From: Acidobacteriota bacterium
Lineage (GTDB): Bacteria; Acidobacteriota; Terriglobia; Terriglobales; Acidobacteriaceae
Length of the DNA stretch: 59,868 nucleotides
Assembly: GCA_021810625.1 (NCBI GenBank)
Contig: JAJZIJ010000015.1
Span: 1-59,868 of the forward strand
Reading direction: 5' to 3'
Of this stretch, positions 1 through 8,845 are shown piece by piece. Within the stretch, counting starts at the first letter, position 1. Every line of letters starts with the position of its first letter. Under the pieces are notes generated by a model. The model was not told where the DNA came from and searched no databases. It saw only the letters and a program-made list of their open reading frames with translations. Made by a program: the position numbers and the translations under genes.

Positions 1-120
1 TCGTTTCGGCATATATCGATCATCTGCGCCGCTACCAGCAACTTGCACCGGCTCACCATCAGCCATGCTGAAAACGAACGAGCAAAAACAAACCCCACCA
101 AAAAAGATGGGGTTCGTCAG

Positions 121-252
121 CAATCTGCGGCGGGACTAAAGTCCTGGCTGCATCTCTACAACTGGCATCGTCCCCATGCTAGTCTGGGCCAGTCTCCTCC
201 CATCAGCCGCTCCGGCCTCGAAGGGAATAACCTATTGAGCCACCACACCTAA
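121..252 (+). pseudogene. IS481-type transposase remnant (C-terminal end only)
   Basis: The last ~40 codons read as the conserved C-terminus of IS481/IS3-like DDE integrases (WLHLYNWHRPHASLG, then PPISR). Everything upstream in this frame, including the catalytic DDE core, is absent, and the first ~120 bases contain no recognisable transposase sequence. A near-perfect inverted repeat (AACCCCA at 91-97, TGGGGTT at 108-114) lies just before the homologous part. This is a decayed insertion sequence, not a functional gene. The family call rests on the NWHRPH motif and could be another integrase-core family. Confidence 0.75.
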
Positions 253-370
253 GGACTTGAGGACTTGTGCGAGGCCCAGAAGCTGGGAGCCTCTATTTGC
301 GGCATAACGCTCATTTTTTCCTCCCGCGCCTCTACAATTTGGTAGCATCGCCATTGGAGGAACCACCGGA

Positions 371-583
371 ATGGATCAGGTTGTATCTACAGGAAATGGA
401 TCCCGTCGCAATGAAGACATTGCCTTGGATTTACTAAAATTTGTCGCCGTCACAACCGGCGTGGCGCGTCCTACCGCGCCCTCGACAGGCTTTGTTGCCA
501 CGCCTTCGTCCAAGCCCGAAGATCAGGTAACGCAGTTGCTGGATCTTTACTCCCGCTGCCTGCGTACGGTGGCAGGAAAGTAG
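371..583 (+). CDS. small conserved-looking hypothetical protein (70 aa)
   Basis: A 70-residue acidic-to-neutral soluble ORF with a good ribosome site (TTGGAGGAA about 9 bases before the ATG). It ends 10 bases before the oxidoreductase start, so the two are probably co-transcribed. The N-terminal half (NEDIALDLLKFVAVTTG) looks helical; a Pro/Ser-rich stretch and a second amphipathic helix (TQLLDLYSRCLRTV) follow. It resembles short acidobacterial proteins of unknown role, from memory only. No catalytic motif, signal peptide or membrane segment is visible. Confidence 0.6.
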   Translation: MDQVVSTGNGSRRNEDIALDLLKFVAVTTGVARPTAPSTGFVATPSSKPEDQVTQLLDLYSRCLRTVAGK

Positions 584-593
584 TTCTCCCGTC

Positions 594-1658
594 TTGGCAT
601 CGAATCGCTCGTTGCGCGTTGTTGTCGTCGGCGCTGGAACCTTTGGCCGAAACCATCTTCGCGTTTGGCGGCAGATGGAGTCCGCAGGGGCTGCGGTGCA
701 ACTTGTGGCCCTGGTGGAACCCGATGCTGCCCGCTCGGCTCTCCTCGCTGCGGAGTACCAAATTCCCGCCTACGATTCCGTTGCGCAGTTGGTGCTCGCC
801 CAACCGTCGCTGGATGCCGCCTCCATCGCCGTCCCCACTTCCTTGCATGCTCCTGTTGCCGCAACGCTCCTCGCTGCCGGGATGGATGTGCTGGTGGAAA
901 AACCATTCGCTTCCACTCTGGATGAAGCCGATAATCTGCTTCATCTGGCGCGGCAGAAGGGCTGTATTCTCCAGGTCGGCCATTTGGAGCGATTCAATCC
1001 TGCCGTTCAGGCCGTGCGTCCATTACTCAACCAGCCTCTTTTTTTTGAGGCCCATCGGCTCAGTATCTTTACGCCTCGTTCTCTCGACATCGATGTCGTC
1101 TTGGATCTCATGATCCACGACCTCGACATCGTCTGCCATTTTGCCGCCTCGCCCGTGCGGGAGGTTCGCGCCGTGGGCCTGCCCATCCTCACTTCCAAGG
1201 TTGATATTGCCAATGTGCGCGTGGAGTTTGAATCCGGATGCGTTGCCAACTTCACCGCCAGCCGCGTCAGCACGGAGCAGGTACGCAAGCTGCGCTTCTT
1301 TCAGCCCCACCAGTACATTTCCATCGACTACGCCCGCCAGGAAGTTCTTACCATTGATGTCTCCGAGCGCACAGATGCCTCAACCCCTGCGGTGGAATCG
1401 TCCTCGACGATTCGGTTTCAACCCACAGATGTACAGCATCCCACTTCGCAACTAGGCCTGCGCAAGCTCGCAGTCCCGCCTGGGGAACCGCTGCGTTTGG
1501 AGTTGGAATCCTTTGCCGATTGCGTTCGTCGGCGCGCACAGCCCCGCGTCTCTGCGGAAGAGGGCCGCGCTGTCCTGGCTTTGGCGCTGGATATTCTGAC
1601 TGCAATCCACGCACACCATAATCGCGCCGATCTTCCTCGCATCCTGAAGAATTTCTGA
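594..1658 (+). CDS. Gfo/Idh/MocA-family oxidoreductase, possibly UDP-GlcNAc 3-dehydrogenase-like
   Basis: A 354-residue NAD(P)-dependent dehydrogenase. The Rossmann motif GAGTFG is at residues 13-18, the family EKP signature at 102-104, and the HDLD motif of the catalytic domain at 175-178. The start is TTG, following GGAAAG in the end of the upstream ORF. Conserved stretches such as VGHLERFNPA and the SLDIDVVLDLMIHDLDIV region resemble acidobacterial homologues that sit beside lpx genes and are related to GnnA, which oxidises the 3-position of UDP-GlcNAc for lipid A with amide-linked acyl chains. No lpx gene is present here, so that substrate is inference. The family call is firm; the substrate is not. 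Confidence 0.85.
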   Translation: MASNRSLRVVVVGAGTFGRNHLRVWRQMESAGAAVQLVALVEPDAARSALLAAEYQIPAYDSVAQLVLAQPSLDAASIAVPTSLHAPVAATLLAAGMDVLVEKPFASTLDEADNLLHLARQKGCILQVGHLERFNPAVQAVRPLLNQPLFFEAHRLSIFTPRSLDIDVVLDLMIHDLDIVCHFAASPVREVRAVGLPILTSKVDIANVRVEFESGCVANFTASRVSTEQVRKLRFFQPHQYISIDYARQEVLTIDVSERTDASTPAVESSSTIRFQPTDVQHPTSQLGLRKLAVPPGEPLRLELESFADCVRRRAQPRVSAEEGRAVLALALDILTAIHAHHNRADLPRILKNF

Positions 1659-1758
1659 ACCTTTCAGATTGTTGAAGGGACGGGGAGTGGCGCATATCGG
1701 GCATACGCTGGCGACGAAGAAAGCGAGAAAATACGTCCCGGCCCTAAGCAGACTTTCC

Positions 1759-3393
1759 TCAATGCAGGGCAACATCGCTGCCGTGCGTGCTTCCTTTCAT
1801 CAAAAAAACCAAGGGAATCATCAAGGCGCAGCCTGCGGACAAAACGAAGATCACGTCGAGATAGGACAGCAGGGATGCCTGTTGCAACATCTGTCTATAA
1901 ATGTTGGCAATGGCCAGATGCTGCGCCTGCGAAGGCGAGGCCGTCAATCCGCCGCGTCTCTGAAAATACCCCTTCAGCGCATTCACATGCGCGGCAAAGT
2001 TCGGATTTTGCGCGGTCATGTGTGCGGCCAGCCGATTCTGATGGAATTGCGCGCGCCGCGCCAGCTCCGTCGTTAAAAAGGATGTGCCCACGCTGCCGCC
2101 AATGTTGCGCGACAGATTGTTCAGGCCGGAAACATCGTTATTCTTTTCCCGTGGAATGTCGGTGTAAGAAATGGTGTTGATGGGCACAAACAGGAACGCC
2201 AGTCCCGACGCTTGAAAGACCCGCAGCATGGCGATGTAGCCAAAGCTCACCTGCAAATCGAGCGTGTGCATCAGAGCCATCGCTATGGCGCTGACCGCAA
2301 AACCGTAGGCAATCAAATAGCGCGGATCAACGCGGCTCACGAGAAATCCCACCAGCGGCATCAACGCCATAATGGCAAAACCACCCGGAGAAATCACCAG
2401 CCCTGCTCGTTCGGCGGTGTACCCCATCAACACCTGCACATATTGCGGAATCAGCACCGTGGTGCCAAAGAGCGCAAATCCCAGAACGAACATAAACCCG
2501 AAGGAGGTCGCAAAGGTTCGATTTTTGAACAATGTCAGATCGAGGATTGGCTTCTTCCCCTGTCGAATCTGCCACAGTTCATAAAAGATAAGCGCCACCA
2601 GACTGACCACGCACAAAAGCATAAACGTTGCGATCAGGTGTGAGCCAAGCCAGTCATCTTCCTGTCCCTTGTCCATCACAAATTCCAGCGAGCCAAAGCC
2701 CACCGCCAGCAGGCCGAAGCCCATCAAATCCAGATTCCATCCCTTCTTGTGGTTTTCCTTGACTTGGCGCTTAATGTGCGGAGGGTCTTCCACCAGCCGC
2801 GAGGTCAGAAACAACGACAGTAGCGCGACCGGAACGTTGATGAAGAAAATCCAGCGCCAATTGTAGTTGTCCGTGATCCAGCCGCCGAGCGTGGGGCCGA
2901 TGGCTGGCGCGGCCACCACCGCCATGCCATAAAGGGCAAAGGCCTGTCCGCGTTTCTTTGGTGGAAACGTATCGGCCAGAATGGCCTGTTCGCTCGGTTG
3001 CAGGCCCCCTCCGCCCGCGCCTTGCAGGACGCGAAAAAAAATCAACAATGGCAGGCTCGGAGCCAGCCCGCAGAGCATGGAACTCAGGCCAAACAGCACG
3101 ACGCAGATCATGTAAAAACGCTTGCGGCCAACAAATGTTGTCAGGTACGCGCTGGCAGGAAGAACGATGGCATTGGAAACCAAGTAGGAGGTCAGCACCC
3201 AGGTTGCTTCGTCTTGGGAAGCCCCCAGTCCTCCGGCAATGTGCGGCAGCGCCACGTTGGCAATCGAGGTATCCAGCACCTCCATAAACGTGGCCAGCGT
3301 CACCGTCAGGGCAACGGCCCAAGGATTGTGCCGGGGCGTCCAGGTGGCCTCCGCTGCGGCAATCGAAGCATCCGTTGTCGTCGTTGTGCTCAT
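1759..3393 (-). CDS. DHA2-family (EmrB/QacA-like) multidrug efflux transporter
   Basis: A 544-residue MFS permease of the 14-helix DHA2 family. The N-terminal signature (FMEVLDTSIANVALPHIAGG, then ATWVLTSYLVSNAIVLP) is the EmrB pattern, and motif C-like RVLQGAGGGGLQPSEQA follows. It should export drugs or organic toxicants by proton antiport from the inner membrane, often with an EmrA adaptor and an outer-membrane channel, neither of which is adjacent. I chose the ATG at 3393; an in-frame TTG at 3441 would overlap the upstream regulator and lacks conserved sequence. The regulator 31 bases upstream on the same strand may control it. Confidence 0.93.
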   Translation of the reverse strand: MSTTTTTDASIAAAEATWTPRHNPWAVALTVTLATFMEVLDTSIANVALPHIAGGLGASQDEATWVLTSYLVSNAIVLPASAYLTTFVGRKRFYMICVVLFGLSSMLCGLAPSLPLLIFFRVLQGAGGGGLQPSEQAILADTFPPKKRGQAFALYGMAVVAAPAIGPTLGGWITDNYNWRWIFFINVPVALLSLFLTSRLVEDPPHIKRQVKENHKKGWNLDLMGFGLLAVGFGSLEFVMDKGQEDDWLGSHLIATFMLLCVVSLVALIFYELWQIRQGKKPILDLTLFKNRTFATSFGFMFVLGFALFGTTVLIPQYVQVLMGYTAERAGLVISPGGFAIMALMPLVGFLVSRVDPRYLIAYGFAVSAIAMALMHTLDLQVSFGYIAMLRVFQASGLAFLFVPINTISYTDIPREKNNDVSGLNNLSRNIGGSVGTSFLTTELARRAQFHQNRLAAHMTAQNPNFAAHVNALKGYFQRRGGLTASPSQAQHLAIANIYRQMLQQASLLSYLDVIFVLSAGCALMIPLVFLMKGSTHGSDVALH

Positions 3394-3424
3394 GGAGCTT
3401 TCTGCTTGGATTTCGTTTGTCCCT

Positions 3425-3775
3425 CTAAGCGGTCGCGGCAAACTTGCGAATCATGGCCAGCAATAATTTTCGGTCGCTATCGCTGAGGTTGGATGCGTAG
3501 CGGCGAATCTGGATAAGAAACCGCAGCTCCTCTTCGCTCAGGCTTTGGGATTGCATGTCGTGCTGCAACGAATCCTCCACAAAGAAACCGGCCAGAGGCA
3601 TCTCCAGTGCGCCAGCAATCTTGTGCAGTGTCTCCAGTGAAGGAACGGTGTGGCCGTTTTCGACACGCGAGAGATAGCAGCGCAACAGTCCCGTCCGCTT
3701 TTCGATGTCTCCCTGCGACAATCCCTTTTGCAGGCGAAAGCCGCGAATGGTGGCTCCGATTCTGAGGTTGCTCAT
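3425..3775 (-). CDS. XRE-family helix-turn-helix transcriptional regulator
   Basis: A 116-residue protein with a Cro/C1-type HTH at about residues 5-62 (IRGFRLQKGLSQGDIEKRTG, then LSRVENGHTVPSLETL). The C-terminal ~45 residues form a predicted helical tail with no ligand-binding domain. It precedes the DHA2 pump on the same strand, so local control of efflux is plausible. Small XRE proteins of this type are common in acidobacteria and often act on several loci. The ligand and target are unknown. Confidence 0.88.
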   Translation of the reverse strand: MSNLRIGATIRGFRLQKGLSQGDIEKRTGLLRCYLSRVENGHTVPSLETLHKIAGALEMPLAGFFVEDSLQHDMQSQSLSEEELRFLIQIRRYASNLSDSDRKLLLAMIRKFAATA

Positions 3776-3912
3776 TTGGGCTGCTCCAGGACAAAAAAGT
3801 AGGACACCGGGTATTCCTGATACTGAAAAGTCATTATGGGTTTAGTTAACACCATGGATCCCGGTTGTGACAAGAGATTTTTTCCGCCGCCTGTCCGACT
3901 GGACACAGCAAC

Positions 3913-4659
3913 CTATCCCATGTACATGCCACCATTCACGTCGAGTACATGGCCGGTGATGTAGCTGGCCGCATCCGAGGCAAGAAACGCAACGGCTTGG
4001 GCGATGTCCTCCGGTGTGCCAGCGCGGGCCAGAGGAATCTGCGTCATCATGGCGGCGCGTTGCTGCTCGTTCAACACTTCGGTCATGGGAGTTTCAATAT
4101 ATCCCGGCGCGACGGCATTGGCAGTAATGTTGCGCGAAGCCAACTCCCGCGCCAGCGACTTGGTCAGCCCGATCAACCCGGCCTTGCTGGCTGCGTAGTT
4201 GGCCTGTCCGGCCTGTCCGGTTTCGCCCACCACGCTGGTAATGTTGACGATGCGTCCCCAGCGTGCCTTCAACATGCTCGATAGCACGGCCTGCGTCAGC
4301 AGGAAGGTTCCGGTCAGATTCGTTGAGAGTACAGCATCCCAGTCGGCCCGCTTCATGCGCAGCATCAGCCCATCGCGGGTGATGCCGGCATTGTTCACCA
4401 GAATCTCCACCTTGCCGTAATGAGCCAGCACAGCCTTGGCGCAGGATTGGATGGACTCCTCGCTGGCGATATCGAGCGCAAAGATGGAAGCCTCGCCTCC
4501 AGCAGCGGCGATCTCGGCAGCCACTTCGGCCAATTTCTCCTGATTGCGCGCGGCCAGCGCGACCTGTGTTCCGGCCTGGGCCAGCGCCAGGGCGCATGCG
4601 CGGCCAATTCCCTGCGAAGCTCCCGTGACCAACGCCACGCGACCATTTCCTGAGACCAT
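3913..4659 (-). CDS. fabG: 3-oxoacyl-[acyl-carrier-protein] reductase
   Basis: A 248-residue classical short-chain dehydrogenase matching FabG, which reduces 3-oxoacyl-ACP with NADPH in fatty-acid elongation. The cofactor motif GASQGIG is at 13-19, NNAG at 89-92, and the catalytic tetrad is N114, S142, Y155 and K159 (YAASK). The PGYIETPMTE stretch and the C-terminal NGGMYMG are typical of FabG. The start at 4659 is chosen because GGAAG sits upstream and conservation begins there; an ATG at 4698 has no ribosome site. It lies 56 bases downstream of tRNA-Leu on the same strand and away from other fab genes, so a specialised SDR role cannot be excluded. Confidence 0.9.
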   Translation of the reverse strand: MVSGNGRVALVTGASQGIGRACALALAQAGTQVALAARNQEKLAEVAAEIAAAGGEASIFALDIASEESIQSCAKAVLAHYGKVEILVNNAGITRDGLMLRMKRADWDAVLSTNLTGTFLLTQAVLSSMLKARWGRIVNITSVVGETGQAGQANYAASKAGLIGLTKSLARELASRNITANAVAPGYIETPMTEVLNEQQRAAMMTQIPLARAGTPEDIAQAVAFLASDAASYITGHVLDVNGGMYMG

Positions 4660-4715
4660 GTCTTCCACTCCCACGAGAAATTTTCTCCAGGCAAGCATGA
4701 ATTACAAAAAGGGGC

Positions 4716-4800
4716 TGGTGCGAAAGGGGGGACTTGAACCCCCACGGGTTGCCCCGCCAGATCCTAAGTCTGGTGCGTCTGCCAATTCCGCCACTTTCGC
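4716..4800 (-). tRNA. tRNA-Leu (anticodon UAG)
   Basis: The minus strand folds as a class II tRNA. The acceptor is GCGAAAG/CTTTCGC, the D-arm contains GGCGGAATTGGCAGACGC, and the anticodon stem CCAGA/TCTGG has the loop CTTAGGA (anticodon TAG). A long variable arm (GCGGGGCAACCCGT) and the T-arm GGGGGTTCAAGTCCCCC follow. The 3' CCA is encoded (4716-4718). Anticodon and long variable arm agree on leucine. Confidence 0.97.
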
Positions 4801-5213
4801 ATCGATAAAATCATGTGTTTTTCTGTTTTCCCCGGATTCCACGGATTGTGGCATCCGGTACGGTTTCCGTTCGCTTCGACGAATGCGCCACCCGGGCGTT
4901 TTCAGTTCAAGTATTTATAAAACTTCGGGTGCCCCATCCTAGCCGCGTTCTTTGCGGCTAGGGTGGGAGAGCAGGATGCTTTGTGCGACTGTCAACACCA
5001 TGACCGAAAATGCTCTCGCCTACCCACCGCAGCCTCATTAGGATTCAGCCTAAGATGAGCGCCGTCGTCATCTGTATTGTAGCGTGCCCCGAAGGATGCT
5101 ACCGTTCGCAGACGATGCCTGCCGGCACCCGTATTGAGCAGAGCGAATGGGCAGACTTACGTCAATTCGGATCGCGCAGATTTTGCGCAGTGAGCAGTCC
5201 ATCTGGGCCGCTC
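4801..5213. other. 413-base non-coding stretch with one strong palindrome
   Basis: I see no convincing gene here. Short open frames exist but carry no family signal. The main feature is the 35-base hairpin at 4933-4967, listed separately. The stretch separates the tRNA-Leu gene from the 3' end of the stressosome operon, so it must hold the tRNA promoter (reading leftward from about 4801) and the operon's end. No clear -35/-10 pair was identified. Confidence 0.6.
4933..4967. repeat. REP-like palindrome / possible bidirectional terminator
   Basis: A 14-bp stem (CCCATCCTAGCCGC with GCGGCTAGGGTGGG, one T-G wobble) closes a 7-base loop. The preceding ACTTCGGGTGCCCCATCC resembles a dispersed acidobacterial palindrome family, from memory. 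It lies downstream of the stressosome operon on the minus strand and could terminate it, but no long T-tract follows on either side. Confidence 0.6.
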
Positions 5214-6686
5214 CTACCGCGAACTGTAGCTTAAGGATGCGCTCGTGTGGGTAGGGGCATGTTCCTGGCAGGGAAGAACCACGGAAAAGCAGGTGCCCGA
5301 ATGGGATGCTCGCGTGCTGCTCCGAATCTGAATGCGTCCACGATGTTCCTGAACGATTGAGGAACTCAGCCATAGGCCCACGCCTGACCCATTCAGCCCT
5401 TTCGTCGTAAAAAAAGCCTCGAAAATTCGTTTGAAATTCTGTGGGGGAATGCCCTCTCCTTGATCCAGGAATGTAACGCGCGCGGCTCGCTCCGCAGGCG
5501 TTCCCCAACGGAGAATCTCTGAAACCCTGAGCACGATTCTCTTTTCTGGTGGCGACGCTTCAATGGCATTTCGGAGGAGATTTGAAAATACCTGACGCAA
5601 CTGCGATGGAAATCCATATACCGCAGGCGTGCTGTTCCACTCTTTTTGTATATGAATTTTTTTCTCTACGATTTCCCGATTGCTCAATGCCAACACGTCC
5701 TCCAACAAATCTGGCAACTGAACAAAAATTGCGTCTGTGGATTCACGGTTAAACGAGAGAACCTGGCGGGTAATTTTAGAAACACGCATGACTTCTTCCT
5801 GCGCTTTGGATGTATATTTCACCCTTGTTGGCTCATCGACATCTCCGCCAAGGATGTACAGAATATTGGCAATTGCCTCCAATGGGTTATTGATCTCATG
5901 CGCGATGGTGTTCGCCATGCGCCCGGTCGCAGCCAGCCGCTCGTGGATCACAAGCGCCGCCTGAGCGCGTCTTTGCTCCGTCAATTCTGACACGATAAAA
6001 ATCCTGCCCGACTGGGCATTTTTCAGATAAACAGGGGAAAGTTCCAGGCGAAAGTGTCGGGTATCCACTTGCACCTCTTGGGTTGGATTTGCGCCTGCCG
6101 TGTCATAATCCACTCCAAAACATGCGCGTGCCAGACTCGATAATGACCGATTCTCGATGTCCATGTATGGGAGATTGAGCAGAGTGGTCATTCCACGATT
6201 GCAGCGCTGGATCATCCCTGAAGAATCAACAATCGCAATACCCTCGCTCAGAGAATCAAAGGTGGCCTGCCACTGCTCGCCTGCCAATCGAGATTGAGAC
6301 TCTGCAATATGTACTTTTATCAGAGACCGAACGGTGGCGATAAGGATGCTCGGCTCAACGGGCTGGCTCAGATAGGCATCGGCGCCGCTTCCCAGCGCAT
6401 GAATTTTACTTTCGTCGCTTAAAAAGGCTGCCGAAAGCTGTAGGATGGGAACGCTGCTCGTGTGCGGATTGGCTTTGATACGACGGCAAACTTCATAGCC
6501 CATGATATCTGGGAGTCGGACATCCAGAACAATCGCGGCAGGAAGCTCGTTTGCAAGTTCCAGTGCCTGCTGGCCTGTTGATGCTTCGACCACGGCGAAT
6601 TTCGCCCGCGACAGCGCATGTGCAGTCGTATACCTGCCTGCATCACTGTCATCAACAACCAGCACCTTGGATCCCAGCGTATTCAC
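5214..6686 (-). CDS. receiver-PAS-histidine kinase, last gene of the stressosome operon
   Basis: A 490-residue soluble signalling protein. The N-terminal receiver (about 7-125) has acidic pair VDDSD at 11-15 and phosphoacceptor D55 (VLDVRLPD), but the usual Lys of the KP motif is Gln108 (YLSQP). A PAS-like domain spans about 138-235. The kinase core has the HisKA histidine H263 (IAHEINNPLE), then the ATP-binding G boxes (DQGEGIPP, GSGVGLWLS). No membrane segment is seen. The GTG start overlaps the upstream stop as GTGA, so translation is coupled. It probably passes phosphate to an unlinked regulator, possibly after receiving it from the upstream kinase. Confidence 0.9.
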   Translation of the reverse strand: MNTLGSKVLVVDDSDAGRYTTAHALSRAKFAVVEASTGQQALELANELPAAIVLDVRLPDIMGYEVCRRIKANPHTSSVPILQLSAAFLSDESKIHALGSGADAYLSQPVEPSILIATVRSLIKVHIAESQSRLAGEQWQATFDSLSEGIAIVDSSGMIQRCNRGMTTLLNLPYMDIENRSLSSLARACFGVDYDTAGANPTQEVQVDTRHFRLELSPVYLKNAQSGRIFIVSELTEQRRAQAALVIHERLAATGRMANTIAHEINNPLEAIANILYILGGDVDEPTRVKYTSKAQEEVMRVSKITRQVLSFNRESTDAIFVQLPDLLEDVLALSNREIVEKKIHIQKEWNSTPAVYGFPSQLRQVFSNLLRNAIEASPPEKRIVLRVSEILRWGTPAERAARVTFLDQGEGIPPQNFKRIFEAFFTTKGLNGSGVGLWLSSSIVQEHRGRIQIRSSTRASHSGTCFSVVLPCQEHAPTHTSASLSYSSR

Positions 6687-8845
6687 AGGCTGATCCCCAC
6701 TGTATTCAGCACCCGATGAAGCCTGCCTGGGCTGTCATATCCACCGAACGTCGCTTTGGGATAGAGTGCGGCCCCCAGACTTTCAACCAATGCAATCTCG
6801 GTAACGGACAATACTTTTGAAGAGTGAACAATAATCGGCAAATCCTTTATCAAGGGATTACTCCGAATCTCACGAAGAACTTCAAAGCCATCCAGACCTG
6901 GCATGACGATATCGAGAAACATGGCGCTCGGCATGTATGTTTTCGCCATCCGCACCGCTTCGCGCCCGTCGCGGGCTTCGAGTATTCTGAATCCAGCGCG
7001 GGCCAGATCGTCTCCAAGCAGATAGCGGGTGACTTCATCATCATCCGATAAAAGAATTGTTTTTGAAGACGTTCCGTCGACCAGTTCGCGGATCATGTTC
7101 AAGAGCGTGAAGTGGTCAATTGGCTTGGCGAGAAATGCAGTTGCCCCCGCATCCATTGCGGGCTTTGGTTCATCCAGAACACTAACCACCAACACCGGCC
7201 CGGCGAATCCACGCGCCTTGATTTCCTCGATAAAGAACAAACAATCCTGCTGCCCAAGCAAACGATCCAGCACAAGCAAGGCCGGGGCTTCCTGCTCCAA
7301 TGCAGCGCGAGCTTCTTCCAGTGTGCCCACAAACACGAGGCGGTAGTTACTCTTCCTCAGTGAAGTCTCATGAACAAAGATGGTCTCCTGATTGTCTTCA
7401 ACAAACAGGATGATCGGCCCTGTGGCTTGTAAGTTCCCAGTGGCCTGTCTATTTTCCGGCGCAGGCATATTCCCTGACCGTTCCTGCATGTGATCCTGAG
7501 GCTTATCAAAATACATGGGAAGGCTGGCAATGAATGTAGAGCCGACAAGTGGTGTACTTTCCACCTTCAGAGTTCCTCCCAGCATCTCTGCCAACCGCCT
7601 CGAAAGTGGAAGACCTAGACCGGTTCCTTGAACCCGACTCTGTATCTCGCCATCAATCTGGGCAAATTCATCGAAAATTCGATCCAGGTTATGAGATGCA
7701 ATTCCAATGCCCGTGTCGAACACCCGGAACACGATTTGATTGCCGAATTCAGCCGCCGTTACGCGAACCTGCCCGTTCTGGGTGAATTTCAAAGCGTTTG
7801 AAATCAGGTTGCGAAGGATTTGCGATATCTTTCCCTCGTCCGTGTACAGCGGCGCGAGCGCTGGATCGGATTCAAAAACCAAGTCAAGATTGTTCCCGGA
7901 CAGGAGTGGTCGTAGCATTCCGCGCAAAGCGCCAAACATGTCCTCCACCGTAAACTGCTTTGGCTTCACTTCCACTTTTCCAGCCTCCACTTTGGCTAGA
8001 TCAAGCAGATCGTTGACCAGTTCGGAGAGGTCACAAGCCGACCGTTGGATATACATGACCTGCTTCTCCTGCTCCGGCCCCAGGTCGCCATCTGCGTGGT
8101 TGAGCAGCATTTTGCTTAGAGAAGAGATGGAATTCAGTGGCGTTCGGAACTCATGCGAAAGATTTGAAATGAAACTGGTTTTCAGATCGGAAATTCTTCG
8201 CAAATCTGTTGCGCGCTGATCGAGTTCCGCATAAAAAGCTACCACGCCACGATTCGTGTCTGCCAATTCCCGATTGAGCGCGGCGAGAATCTCCTGCTGT
8301 TCGCCAAGTTCAGAGAGCGCCTTCAATAATTCCTGATTCTGGCGCTCGATTTCTCCGAATGGGTCTGTGGCGCTGCTGGCGGATAGTTTGCTCGCCAATT
8401 GCTCGATTTGATCTGCCCCCAACCTCGGCGTCGAGAGCGGCAGGGACTTTCCTGCCTCCGCGCAAGTTCCAGAGGACGAAGAAACGATTCTAAAATAGTC
8501 CATCAACCGCCTGGTGCCAACGATGCCGTTTCCAAGACCCGTCCTGGAGATATATTGCCCGCGCAGAATTTGATCCAGATTTGCAATGCCTGGCCCGGTG
8601 TCGGTCACTGCGATGAGCAATATCTGCGGAGTGACATCTTGAACGAAAAACTCTACGGTTCCTCCGGTTGCGTATCGAAAGGCGTTTCGCGCCAGTTCTG
8701 AAGTCGCCGTCGCCAAACGGGTACGCTCCTGGTGATCGAAGCCCAACAATTCGGCAATATCCCGCGCGCGTTGACGAGCTTGCACCACATGTCGTTCATT
8801 GCGCAACCGAAGCGTCAAAATCGAAAATCTCTGAGGATGGTTCAT
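6683..8845 (-). CDS. hybrid kinase: RsbT-like ATPase + HisKA/HATPase + two receivers
   Basis: A 720-residue cytoplasmic protein. Residues 1-140 form an RsbT/RsbW-type ATPase (N-box SELARNAFRYA, E50 and N54; DTGPGIAN). A predicted coiled coil spans about 160-215. A classical kinase follows with H231 (LSHEFRTPLNS), N-box LRNLISNALKFT at 344-355, DTGIGIA and GTGLGLPLS. Two receivers end the protein, with phosphoacceptors at about D527 (VLDRLL) and D645 (FLDIVMPG). The ATG at 8845 overlaps the upstream stop (ATGA); an in-frame extension to 9070 lacks conserved sequence. An RsbT-like ATPase joined to a hybrid kinase suggests it reads stressosome state and converts it to phosphorelay output. Confidence 0.92.
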   Translation of the reverse strand: MNHPQRFSILTLRLRNERHVVQARQRARDIAELLGFDHQERTRLATATSELARNAFRYATGGTVEFFVQDVTPQILLIAVTDTGPGIANLDQILRGQYISRTGLGNGIVGTRRLMDYFRIVSSSSGTCAEAGKSLPLSTPRLGADQIEQLASKLSASSATDPFGEIERQNQELLKALSELGEQQEILAALNRELADTNRGVVAFYAELDQRATDLRRISDLKTSFISNLSHEFRTPLNSISSLSKMLLNHADGDLGPEQEKQVMYIQRSACDLSELVNDLLDLAKVEAGKVEVKPKQFTVEDMFGALRGMLRPLLSGNNLDLVFESDPALAPLYTDEGKISQILRNLISNALKFTQNGQVRVTAAEFGNQIVFRVFDTGIGIASHNLDRIFDEFAQIDGEIQSRVQGTGLGLPLSRRLAEMLGGTLKVESTPLVGSTFIASLPMYFDKPQDHMQERSGNMPAPENRQATGNLQATGPIILFVEDNQETIFVHETSLRKSNYRLVFVGTLEEARAALEQEAPALLVLDRLLGQQDCLFFIEEIKARGFAGPVLVVSVLDEPKPAMDAGATAFLAKPIDHFTLLNMIRELVDGTSSKTILLSDDDEVTRYLLGDDLARAGFRILEARDGREAVRMAKTYMPSAMFLDIVMPGLDGFEVLREIRSNPLIKDLPIIVHSSKVLSVTEIALVESLGAALYPKATFGGYDSPGRLHRVLNTVGISL

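Noticed and set aside
126-146. GCGGGACTAAAGTCC inside the transposase remnant as another REP copy
   Set aside because: The bases encode expected transposase residues, so the resemblance is probably chance.
3394-3441. TTG start giving a longer drug pump
   Set aside because: It would overlap the XRE gene and adds residues not seen in the family.
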